Origin: an uncultured Ilumatobacter sp.
GTDB taxonomy: Bacteria; Actinomycetota; Acidimicrobiia; Acidimicrobiales; Ilumatobacteraceae
DNA: 5,895 bases
Assembly: GCA_938049325.1 (NCBI GenBank)
Contig: CALICC010000126.1
Span: 1 to 5,895 of the forward strand
Direction of reading: 5' to 3'
The position numbers and the translations under genes are program-made. Shown in pieces: positions 1 to 5,886 of the stretch; the first letter of the stretch is position 1, and each line of letters begins with the position of its first letter. Below the pieces are notes generated by a model. It saw only the letters and a list, made by a program, of their open reading frames with translations, was not told the origin of the DNA and searched no databases.

Positions 1-11
1 CCGGCGCTCAC

Positions 12-1007
12 CTAGATGGCGAAGTGCGCGATCTGGATCTCGGTGCCGTAGTCGGCATAGTCCCCGTCGGCTCGCGCCTGACGAAAGTCGCCCCAGGTGA
101 TCGGCCGGTAGTGCGCCACGTCGCCCGGGCGGATCGACCCGGGCAGCGGCGAATATCGAGTGCGGTACTTCGGGTTGAAGAAATACGGCAGCGAGCGCCG
201 CGCCACGCCCCGATGCGGGTGCACACGGTGCATGGCCGCGCGGTAGCGGTCGTTCGACCACACCTGCATCATGTCGCCGGTGTTCACGACGAGCGCGCCG
301 GGAACGGGCTCCACGTCGATCCACTGATCACCGGCCGCCACCTGGAGGCCACCCACCTCGTCTTGCAGGAGCACGGTCAGCGCACCGGCATCGGTGTGGT
401 GCTGCAGCGCCATCGCACCGAGCTCGGTGACGGCCGCCGCCTCGTCGGGTGACAGGACGTCGTCGACCGGATAGTGATTGAGCCGAAGAAAGCTCGTGTG
501 GTCAAACGCGAACTCATCGCGCAGGTGATCGGCGTGCTCACCGAGCCCACGGCAGAACGCGGCGAGGAGCCACATCGCGACGTCGTTGCAGCTCTGCATA
601 TAGGCAACCATCGTCTCGCGGAAGTCCGGCAAGTTCGGCCACTGGTTCATCCCGTCGACCGCGTGCACGTTGCGCGGGTCATCGTCGGGAAGTTCGGGGT
701 GTGCCGTCGGCGCGAGATCGAGGACTTCTTTCCGATCGCGGACGTTCTTCGTCAACTCGCGGTCGTAGTACCCACGCGTGTTCTCTCTGGTGCGATTGAT
801 CCGGCGCTTCTCGTCGATCGGCAGCGCGAAGAACGCGTCGGTGCCGGTCCAGACCCGTTCGATGAGGTCGGCGTCGATGCCATGCCCGATCACTTGGAAG
901 AATCCGTATCGCTCAGCCGCGTCGGCCACCTGATCGACCACGGCGGCACTCGGCAGTGCGTCGACGCAGCGGCCGAGATCGATGACCGGCACCGCAGGCT
1001 GACTCAT
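12..1007 (-). CDS. Isopenicillin N synthase-like 2-oxoglutarate/Fe(II) oxygenase
   Basis: A 331-residue cytoplasmic non-haem iron oxygenase of the IPNS-like 2-oxoglutarate/Fe(II) family; the substrate cannot be read from the sequence. Residues 6-11 (VPVIDL) and 33-44 (RYGFFQVIGHGI) are the typical N-terminal DIOX_N signature. The jelly-roll domain carries the facial triad H204-x-D206 (in QHHTDAGALTVL) and H260 (in MHRVHPH), and the R270-x-S272 pair that in the family binds the 2-oxoglutarate carboxylate. Length is normal (about 310-350) and the gene looks intact. The frame stays open to a TTG at 1016, but I prefer the ATG at 1007: a TACGTT box lies 7 bases upstream, suggesting a leaderless message, while the GGGGAGG run touches the ATG and is too close to serve as a usual ribosome binding site. 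No peptide synthetase or other beta-lactam gene is nearby, so penicillin synthesis is not supported. A general oxidase or hydroxylase of small molecules is likelier. Family call firm, function open. Confidence 0.93.
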   Translation of the reverse strand: MSQPAVPVIDLGRCVDALPSAAVVDQVADAAERYGFFQVIGHGIDADLIERVWTGTDAFFALPIDEKRRINRTRENTRGYYDRELTKNVRDRKEVLDLAPTAHPELPDDDPRNVHAVDGMNQWPNLPDFRETMVAYMQSCNDVAMWLLAAFCRGLGEHADHLRDEFAFDHTSFLRLNHYPVDDVLSPDEAAAVTELGAMALQHHTDAGALTVLLQDEVGGLQVAAGDQWIDVEPVPGALVVNTGDMMQVWSNDRYRAAMHRVHPHRGVARRSLPYFFNPKYRTRYSPLPGSIRPGDVAHYRPITWGDFRQARADGDYADYGTEIQIAHFAI

Positions 1008-1014
1008 CCTCCCC

Positions 1015-1020
1015 AACGTA
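1015..1020 (-). promoter_or_regulatory. Possible -10 box (TACGTT) of a leaderless promoter
   Basis: Read on the minus strand, TACGTT fits the actinobacterial TANNNT -10 pattern and ends 7 bases before the preferred ATG at 1007, placing transcription start at about the A of that codon. No convincing -35 hexamer is seen 16-18 bases further upstream. Similar boxes precede two other genes of the window. Confidence 0.35.
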
Positions 1021-1102
1021 CACCCGAGTTTCGGACTAGTTTGAGGCGCTGTTCACGACGCCTGCGTTCGAGGGTTCTCAACGCTCGCGTCCCACGGTTC
1101 TG

Positions 1103-1108
1103 AAGGAG
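1103..1108 (+). promoter_or_regulatory. Ribosome binding site AAGGAG of the DUF808 gene
   Basis: AAGGAG matches the anti-Shine-Dalgarno sequence and sits 5 bases before the ATG at 1114. It is the only clear, well-spaced ribosome binding site in the window and fixes this start. The promoter must lie in 1008-1102; a TAGTTT at 1037-1042 would be a possible -10 box but has no recognisable -35 partner. Confidence 0.8.
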
Positions 1109-1113
1109 AAGAC

Positions 1114-2082
1114 ATGGCTGGCGGCCTTGCCGGATTGCTCGATGACATTGCTGCGCTGGCCAAGCTTGCCGCGGCGTCGATCGACGACGTCGGTGCAGCC
1201 GCCGGCCGGGCGAGCGCAAAAGCTGCCGGCGTGGTCGTCGATGACACCGCGGTCACTCCCGCGTACGTTCGTGGGCTCGCAGCCGACCGCGAACTCCCGA
1301 TCATCAAGCGGATCGCCACCGGTTCGCTGAAGAACAAGCTGATCTTCATCATCCCGGCGGCGTTGCTGCTGAGCGCAATCGCGCCGACGTTGGTCGAGAT
1401 CATTCTGATGGCGGGCGGCACGTTCTTGTGTTTCGAGGGCGCGGAGAAGGTGTATCACCGCATCAAGAACGACGATCACGACCATGACGTGCCGGTCGTG
1501 ATCCAGGGGCCCGAGGCAGAAGAGGCAACGGTCAAGGGCGCGATCCGTACCGACTTGATTCTGTCGGCGGAGATCATGGTGATTTCGCTCAAAGAGGTGC
1601 TCGACGAAGGGATCGTCCAGCGGGCGATCATCCTCATCGTGGTGGCCTTCCTCATCACAGCGATCGTGTACGGCATCGTTGCGCTCATCGTCAAGATGGA
1701 CGACATCGGCCTCAGCCTCGCCGAACGCGACTCGGAGGCATCGCAGAAATTCGGCCGAGCAATGGTGAGTGGCATGCCGAAGCTGCTGTCGGTACTCACC
1801 GTCGTCGGGACGGCGGCGATGTTGTGGGTCGGTGGACACATTCTGCTGGTCGGCACCCACGAACTCGGCTGGGACGGCCTCTACAACCCGGTGCACGATC
1901 TCGAGAAGCAGGTCGAAGACGTCGGCAGCATCGGTGGGGTTCTGGCCTGGTTGGTCAATACCGCGATCTCGGCGGTCATCGGCCTGATCGTCGGCCTGAT
2001 CGTCGTGGCGATCGTGTCGCGCTTCCACGGTGACGATCATGGTGACGAGCACGCCGACGCCGATGCCGCGTCTGCGCACTGA
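1114..2082 (+). CDS. DUF808 family inner membrane protein (YedI-like)
   Basis: A 322-residue multi-pass membrane protein of the DUF808 family, to which Escherichia coli YedI (about 305 residues) belongs; its biochemical role is unknown. The start (MAGGLAGLLDDIAALAKLAA) and residues 59-75 (REL..IKRIATGSLKNK) are characteristic. Hydrophobic segments lie at about 76-104 (probably two passes around P81 and P91), 170-194, 222-247 and 274-302. The hydrophilic N-terminal region is amphipathic and Ala-rich. A loop at 119-125 (NDDHDHD) and the C-terminal tail 305-322 (HGDDHGDEHADADAASAH) are rich in His and Asp and might bind divalent metal; this is inference from composition. Two 12-base tandem repeats lie near the 3' end. 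The gene is divergent from the oxygenase and convergent with the dimethylformamidase-like gene, so it is probably a single-gene unit. The start is fixed by AAGGAG five bases upstream. Family call firm, function unknown. Confidence 0.93.
   Translation: MAGGLAGLLDDIAALAKLAAASIDDVGAAAGRASAKAAGVVVDDTAVTPAYVRGLAADRELPIIKRIATGSLKNKLIFIIPAALLLSAIAPTLVEIILMAGGTFLCFEGAEKVYHRIKNDDHDHDVPVVIQGPEAEEATVKGAIRTDLILSAEIMVISLKEVLDEGIVQRAIILIVVAFLITAIVYGIVALIVKMDDIGLSLAERDSEASQKFGRAMVSGMPKLLSVLTVVGTAAMLWVGGHILLVGTHELGWDGLYNPVHDLEKQVEDVGSIGGVLAWLVNTAISAVIGLIVGLIVVAIVSRFHGDDHGDEHADADAASAH
1981..2004 (+). repeat. Perfect 12-base tandem duplication (GLIV-GLIV)
   Basis: GGCCTGATCGTC occurs twice head to tail (1981-1992 and 1993-2004). 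It encodes residues 290-297 of the DUF808 protein as GLIV repeated, inside its last membrane segment. Being in frame, it lengthens the helix by four residues without disruption. Confidence 0.85.
2029..2052 (+). repeat. Imperfect 12-base tandem repeat coding the His/Asp-rich tail
   Basis: GGTGACGATCAT (2029-2040) is followed directly by GGTGACGAGCAC (2041-2052), two mismatches in twelve. The two units encode GDDH and GDEH (residues 306-313), giving with H305 an H-G-D-D-H-G-D-E-H array just after the last membrane segment of the DUF808 protein. Confidence 0.8.
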
Positions 2083-2107
2083 CCTCGGCCACGAACACAC
2101 CGCGAAG

Positions 2108-3679
2108 TCACACGGTCGATCGCCCGCCTTCGCTCACGCCGAGCGCGTTCAAGACGTTGCGCGTCACCTGGGCCACCGCCGCGTCCTCAGCGAGCCCGAA
2201 CACCCAATCGGTCGTCCCCACCGTGACGACACGCCCGCCATCGGCTGCAAACGGTCGGCACTCGAGCATGACGGCATTGCCGCGCCGTGCCCGTTCCAAT
2301 GCTTCGTCGGACGCACCACCGAAGATGCGGTTGGCAATGAACTCCAGGTCGCCCTGGTCAGACAGCGCGGCGATCGATGCTGGATACTCGCCGACTCCGA
2401 GGTTGCTCGACGGCACCGACGCAACGATCGTCACGTCGGCGGGGAAACCCAACTCGACGCCGTTGGGCGACAGCGTCGTCCGGTGTGCTTCGTCGACCGC
2501 GACCGGACAGCCCATGGTCTCGTAACCGACCACGCCGTCGTCGCGCCCGAGCACATCGCCGTAACGCAGCCGCGTTCCCTCCAACATCCAGTGCTCGTCG
2601 AGGGAGACGATGAAGCCACCGACACCCTGCGCCGTGGCGTGACCGAACCGGTGGTACAGACCAAATGCCGAGCCTGAACCGAGGAGCGACCACTCGGGCT
2701 GACCGACCTCGGGATCGGCCCACATTCCGGTGACGTCACCGCCGCTCTCCTCGATGTGCGCCCGGTATTTGTGGCACACCATCGACGTGCCCCGTTCGCC
2801 CTCTTCGATTCGCACACGCCAGAACATCGTGTTGCCGGAGAACGACGCCACGTTGCCGCCATTGCCGACGAACCTCTCGACCGCACGACGCGCCGTCGGC
2901 GACCAGTATTCGTCGTGGCCGACGAGCACCACCAGCGAGTAGCCATCGAGCACCGTGGGGTCGCTCTCGAGATCGATCGAGGTGGCGAAATCGAACTCAT
3001 GCCCCTCCGCCTCCGCCCACTCGACGAATCGGCGGCCGTGCGTGAACCAACCAGTCGAGCCGATCGCCGACGGGTAGTTGTGCTGCGTTCGGTAGAGCTG
3101 AAAGATCTCGCCATCGGCATCCGGAGTTTCCCGAAACCGGGTCGGCCGCGACTTGCGGTCGTCTCGGTCGACTTCGGGCCGACACAAGATGCCTCGACCC
3201 AGCGGTCGGGCGAACGACACCTTCGAGCCGCCGGTGTACAGACTCCGTCCGCCCCACGTGTTGTACGCGTGCCATGTGTTGGTCGGCAGCACATACAGCG
3301 TCGAGCGTCGTTCACTCGGAGCTGCGGCGCCGCGCACCACGAACCCGGCGTGCGCAGTTGCGCGGTCGTCATCGACCCCATGTGCCGTCAACGTGACGAG
3401 GTAGAACCCCGACCGCCAGCTTGGATCGACCGGGAACTCGACCGAGACCGGCCAACCGCAGCCCTCGGCGTCGGCATCGACAGGCGGCGGAACATAGCGC
3501 CCGACCTGCGCCGCGCTGGACCACACCGGCACCCGCTCGGCACCCCATCGCTCGACGTGAACGTCGAACGTGGCGGCGTGCGTCGACACGTGGAGCTCGA
3601 CAACATCGGTCGACCCGTAACTCAGCCGACCGCAATATCCCTCGATCGCATCGTGAAAGGTCTGGTCATCGTGTGGCAC
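2108..3679 (-). CDS. N,N-dimethylformamidase large-subunit-like protein
   Basis: A 523-residue protein matching the catalytic C-terminal region of the N,N-dimethylformamidase large (beta) subunit, an iron enzyme cleaving dimethylformamide to dimethylamine and formate. Residues 20-120 look like a beta-sandwich. The family core follows: LPTNTWHAYNTWGGRSLY (131-148), LVGHDEYWS (252-260), GGNVASFSGNTMFWRVR (274-290) and VVGYE (383-387). The known enzyme uses a two-Tyr, one-carboxylate iron site. From motif conservation and spacing I suggest Y258, Y305 and E387 as ligands; this is inference. It is shorter than characterised large subunits (over 700 residues) and lacks their N-terminal extension. 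No small-subunit gene is present in the window. There is no signal peptide, so it is probably cytoplasmic. The start is a GTG with no strong ribosome binding site; no better in-frame start is seen. Family call good, substrate unknown; many such proteins are probably not dimethylformamidases. Confidence 0.88.
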   Translation of the reverse strand: MPHDDQTFHDAIEGYCGRLSYGSTDVVELHVSTHAATFDVHVERWGAERVPVWSSAAQVGRYVPPPVDADAEGCGWPVSVEFPVDPSWRSGFYLVTLTAHGVDDDRATAHAGFVVRGAAAPSERRSTLYVLPTNTWHAYNTWGGRSLYTGGSKVSFARPLGRGILCRPEVDRDDRKSRPTRFRETPDADGEIFQLYRTQHNYPSAIGSTGWFTHGRRFVEWAEAEGHEFDFATSIDLESDPTVLDGYSLVVLVGHDEYWSPTARRAVERFVGNGGNVASFSGNTMFWRVRIEEGERGTSMVCHKYRAHIEESGGDVTGMWADPEVGQPEWSLLGSGSAFGLYHRFGHATAQGVGGFIVSLDEHWMLEGTRLRYGDVLGRDDGVVGYETMGCPVAVDEAHRTTLSPNGVELGFPADVTIVASVPSSNLGVGEYPASIAALSDQGDLEFIANRIFGGASDEALERARRGNAVMLECRPFAADGGRVVTVGTTDWVFGLAEDAAVAQVTRNVLNALGVSEGGRSTV

Positions 3680-3741
3680 GACGTCATCTTCGCGAACCCG
3701 CGACCTCCACCGCAGAGCCGCCGCGATTACCGTCGACCACT
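3680..3741. promoter_or_regulatory. Short divergent control region
   Basis: These 62 bases separate the start codons of the minus-strand dimethylformamidase-like gene and the plus-strand intradiol dioxygenase gene, so promoters for both probably lie here or extend into the genes. On the plus strand a TACCGT box is visible near the dioxygenase start. On the minus strand GGAGGT (3704-3709) lies 24 or more bases from the GTG, too far to be its ribosome binding site. No clear operator dyad is seen. Confidence 0.5.
3728..3733 (+). promoter_or_regulatory. Possible -10 box (TACCGT) of a leaderless promoter
   Basis: TACCGT fits TANNNT and ends 8 bases before the ATG at 3742, which has no Shine-Dalgarno sequence. 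Transcription would begin at or next to the start codon, consistent with a leaderless message. No -35 hexamer resembling TTGACA is found 16-18 bases upstream. Confidence 0.4.
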
Positions 3742-4608
3742 ATGCGCAGAACCCGGATCGATCGCCGCTCGTTCATCGTCGGCACCGGTGCGGTGGCGCT
3801 CGCAGCGTGCTCGAGCGATGACGAGTCGTCGACATCGGAGAGCAGCACGGCGTCGAGCGATCGGCCCGCCAGCGAACCGTCGGCCGCGCCCGAACCCACT
3901 GCGATCGCGCAGCCCATAGACACCACCGCCGAATCGCCCGTCGACGACACTGCGAGCGAAACGGTCGACACATCGGCCGATGCTGGACTGCGGGCGCTGA
4001 CCGCCGCCGACTTCGATTCGCTGAGCGTGTGCGCCGTGCTTCCCTCCACCACCGCGGGACCGTTCCCGAACATCGCCCGGCTCGATCGCAGCGACATCAC
4101 CGAGGGGTATCCCGGAAGCTCTCTCCGTCTCGGCATCCGCGTGGTCGACGAGCAGTGCGTCCCGGTTCCCGGCGTGGACGTCGAGGTCTGGCACGCCGAC
4201 GCATCGGGCGACTACTCGGAGTACGACGACAACGGGAGCGGCAAGGACGAAGGTGCGGGGTCGACATTCTTGCGCGGCTTCCAGCAGTCCAATGCCGAGG
4301 GCATCGTCGAGTTCCAAACGATCTACCCCGGCTGGTACGAGGGTCGCTCTGTTCACATTCACGTCACCGTCCGGCTCGACGGCACCGACCTGTTGACCAC
4401 CCAGCTCTACTTCGACGAAGCGTTCACGGCCGGCATCCTCGCCACCGGTGCATACGCCGAGTTCGGCCCGGTCGACACTCCCTGGTCGCAAGATCCCCTC
4501 GTTGGTGACCCATCGACCGACGGATCCGGCATCACGCTGTCGCCCGCGGACACCGCCAACGGGCCGGGCACGCTCGGGCTCGTCAACATCGGCGTCCCCG
4601 TCGGCTGA
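3742..4608 (+). CDS. Tat-exported lipoprotein, intradiol ring-cleavage dioxygenase fold
   Basis: A 288-residue predicted surface lipoprotein of the intradiol dioxygenase family, Fe(III) enzymes that open catechol-type rings between the two hydroxyls. The N-terminus has a twin-arginine motif (D7-R-R-S-F-I), a hydrophobic stretch 11-22 and a lipobox LAAC with acylatable C23, so it should leave folded through Tat and be anchored outside the membrane. Residues 24-85 are a low-complexity Ser/Thr/Glu/Asp/Pro linker. The beta-sandwich runs from about 96 to 245: GPFP (106-109), VPVPGVDVEVWHADASGDYS (140-159) and TIYPGWYEGRSVHIHVTV (193-210). The family ligands are all present as Y158, Y199, H205 and H207. 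The frame is open upstream to 3421, but that part overlaps the opposing gene and lacks family sequence; the signal peptide fixes the start at 3742. The substrate is unknown; environmental catechols or aromatic fragments are plausible. It could also use the fold without catalysis, but the complete ligand set argues against that. Confidence 0.92.
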   Translation: MRRTRIDRRSFIVGTGAVALAACSSDDESSTSESSTASSDRPASEPSAAPEPTAIAQPIDTTAESPVDDTASETVDTSADAGLRALTAADFDSLSVCAVLPSTTAGPFPNIARLDRSDITEGYPGSSLRLGIRVVDEQCVPVPGVDVEVWHADASGDYSEYDDNGSGKDEGAGSTFLRGFQQSNAEGIVEFQTIYPGWYEGRSVHIHVTVRLDGTDLLTTQLYFDEAFTAGILATGAYAEFGPVDTPWSQDPLVGDPSTDGSGITLSPADTANGPGTLGLVNIGVPVG

Positions 4609-4665
4609 ATCGTCAGCCCGGCCGTCCTTCGTGGCGCTCGGGTCATGCCACTTGACGGCTGGGAG

Positions 4666-4671
4666 TACGGT
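4666..4671 (+). promoter_or_regulatory. Possible -10 box (TACGGT) of a leaderless promoter
   Basis: TACGGT fits TANNNT and ends 6 bases before the ATG at 4678. It supports that codon over the in-frame ATG at 4645. A TTGACG at 4652-4657 is only 8 bases upstream, too close to serve as its -35 element. Confidence 0.38.
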
Positions 4672-4677
4672 GACCGC

Positions 4678-5352
4678 ATGACGATGCCGGTGCGGGTGTT
4701 GCTGGAGCGAGGCAAGAAGAAGCGCGTGGTCGCCAGCGCGTTCGACTGGCCGGGGTGGGACCGATCGACGAAGCTGGGCGGCGACGCGCTCGCCGAGCTC
4801 GACGGCTACCGCGTTCGGTTCGCCAAGGTTGCCGAGCTCGCTGGCTACGGCGACGAGTTCGGACGGCTCGGCGAACTCGACGTGGTCGAGGATGTCGATG
4901 GCATCGGGATGACGGACTACTACGGCGTATCGGGACGAACGGCGACGGCGGAACTGGAACCGATGACCGAAGCCGACTTCGAGCGGAAGCTCGCGCTACT
5001 TCGGGCCTCGTGGACCACGTTCGATGATGCGGCGGCCAGCGTGTCGGCCGAGCTTCGCAAAGGCCCGCGAGGTGGCGGCAGAGAGAAGGATCGAATCATC
5101 CGACACGTGAATGGCGCCGAGATCGACGAGTTCGCACCCAAGGTCGGGGTGAAGGTGCCGCTCGACACGCGGGACGATCTCGACGCGCTGCACTCGTATC
5201 GCGACGCATTCGCCGATGCGATCCGCGAACATCACATTCGAGGAGAACCTGCGCGGTCGTGGGCACTGCAGTTCCTGATTCGACGCTGCGCATGGCACAT
5301 GCTCGACCACGCGTGGGAGCTCGAAGACCGCGACCTCTCGACCGAGCAGTAG
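4678..5352 (+). CDS. DinB-like putative metal-binding protein with extra N-terminal domain
   Basis: A 224-residue cytoplasmic protein that I place in the DinB/YfiT-like four-helix superfamily. The C-terminal part carries RIIRHVNGAEIDEFA (139-153), resembling the HxxxxE helix of DinB proteins, and RRCAWHMLDHAWELEDR (202-218) with an H-x3-H pair. H143, H207 and H211 would form the three-His metal site usual for the superfamily. RKGPRGGGREKDRI (127-140) is a Gly/Arg-rich stretch I associate with uncharacterised actinobacterial members. Residues 1-95 (VRVLLERGKKKRVVASAFDW...) form a separate domain I cannot name, though it starts like other members of this actinobacterial group. Some DinB relatives are thiol-dependent transferases or isomerases (mycothiol, bacillithiol); any such activity here is inference. 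The start at 4678 is chosen because a TACGGT box precedes it; the frame is open from an ATG at 4645. The GNAT gene follows within about 20 bases, suggesting cotranscription. Confidence 0.82.
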   Translation: MTMPVRVLLERGKKKRVVASAFDWPGWDRSTKLGGDALAELDGYRVRFAKVAELAGYGDEFGRLGELDVVEDVDGIGMTDYYGVSGRTATAELEPMTEADFERKLALLRASWTTFDDAAASVSAELRKGPRGGGREKDRIIRHVNGAEIDEFAPKVGVKVPLDTRDDLDALHSYRDAFADAIREHHIRGEPARSWALQFLIRRCAWHMLDHAWELEDRDLSTEQ

Positions 5353-5373
5353 CCCCGCCGAGTGCATGACACC

Positions 5374-5886
5374 ATGGACCCGATGGATCAAGTTCCGATG
5401 GATGAGATCGAACTCCGTCCGGCCACCCCGGACGATGTTGATGCGGTCGAGGCATACCACGCGCGATGCTTCGAGAAGACGTACGCCGCACAGCTGCGCG
5501 CTGGCGCCATCGCCGCACCTGACCGAGACGGGATGCGGAGCCAATTCCGCGACTGGTTCCGACCGGACTCCGACGTCGACACCCAACTCGTGATCGTCGA
5601 TGGTGTTCCGATCGCTCACTTCACCGTGAGCGCGCACCGCCTCGTTCACCTCTTCATCGAGCCCGCATACCAAGGCAAGGGACTCGGTCGACGTCTCCTG
5701 GCGATGGTCGAGACGCTGCTCATCGATGCTGGTCATGCACAACTCGAACTTCACACGAGGGTCGACAACGTCGCGGCGATTGCGTTCTACGAGCAGGCGG
5801 GCTGGACCGTGACCGATCAGTTGATCCGCACCGTCGAGCACGGCATCAGCTACGACGAGCACGTCCTCGTCAAGCGCCACGGTTGA
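5374..5886 (+). CDS. GNAT family N-acetyltransferase
   Basis: A 170-residue acetyltransferase expected to transfer an acetyl group from acetyl-CoA to an amine of unknown identity. ELRPATPDDVDAVEAYHARC (13-32) is the usual beta1-alpha1 entry. Motif A is VHLFIEPAYQGKGLGRRLLA (91-110), with the acetyl-CoA pyrophosphate loop Q100-G-K-G-L-G105. Motif B is LELHTRVDNVAAIAFYEQAGW (124-144), with the conserved N132, F138, Y139 and G143. The protein is complete and of normal length. The start is uncertain: GTG 5362 and ATGs 5374, 5383 and 5398 are in frame, none has a good ribosome binding site, and the fold needs only residues after 5398. No TANNNT box sits next to any of them, so translation is probably from a message shared with the DinB-like gene ending at 5352. 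Family call firm, substrate unknown. Confidence 0.92.
   Translation: MDPMDQVPMDEIELRPATPDDVDAVEAYHARCFEKTYAAQLRAGAIAAPDRDGMRSQFRDWFRPDSDVDTQLVIVDGVPIAHFTVSAHRLVHLFIEPAYQGKGLGRRLLAMVETLLIDAGHAQLELHTRVDNVAAIAFYEQAGWTVTDQLIRTVEHGISYDEHVLVKRHG

Noticed and set aside
12..1007. Reading the oxygenase as isopenicillin N synthase of a beta-lactam cluster
   Set aside because: Only general family motifs are present and no ACV synthetase or other pathway gene lies in the window; the family is broad.
474..1103. 209-codon plus-strand frame opposite the oxygenase gene
   Set aside because: No domain features and no ribosome binding site; it is the complement of a well-supported gene.
1078..2100. 340-codon open frame antisense to the DUF808 gene, longer than the gene itself
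   Set aside because: Its product is a run of Asp, His and Arg with no domain-like order, which is what the complement of a hydrophobic membrane protein in G+C-rich DNA gives. The sense frame has a ribosome binding site and family motifs.
2083..2107. Transcription terminator between the convergent DUF808 and dimethylformamidase-like genes
   Set aside because: The 25 bases show no stable hairpin and no T-run on either strand.
2431..3381. 316-codon minus-strand frame inside the dimethylformamidase-like gene
   Set aside because: Ser/Arg/Thr-rich out-of-frame translation without domain features, while the main frame shows conserved family motifs throughout.
3421..3741. N-terminal extension of the intradiol dioxygenase frame
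   Set aside because: It would overlap the opposing gene by over 250 bases, is Arg-rich, and would bury a textbook Tat lipoprotein signal that begins at 3742.
2756..3919. 387-codon plus-strand open frame opposite the dimethylformamidase-like gene
   Set aside because: Arg/Pro/Ala-rich with no recognisable motif; it runs through the real gene and into the next signal peptide region. Typical shadow frame.
4609..4665. Hairpin terminator after the intradiol dioxygenase gene
   Set aside because: Only a short CCCG/CGGG pairing with a large loop and no T-run; not distinguishable from chance in G+C-rich DNA.
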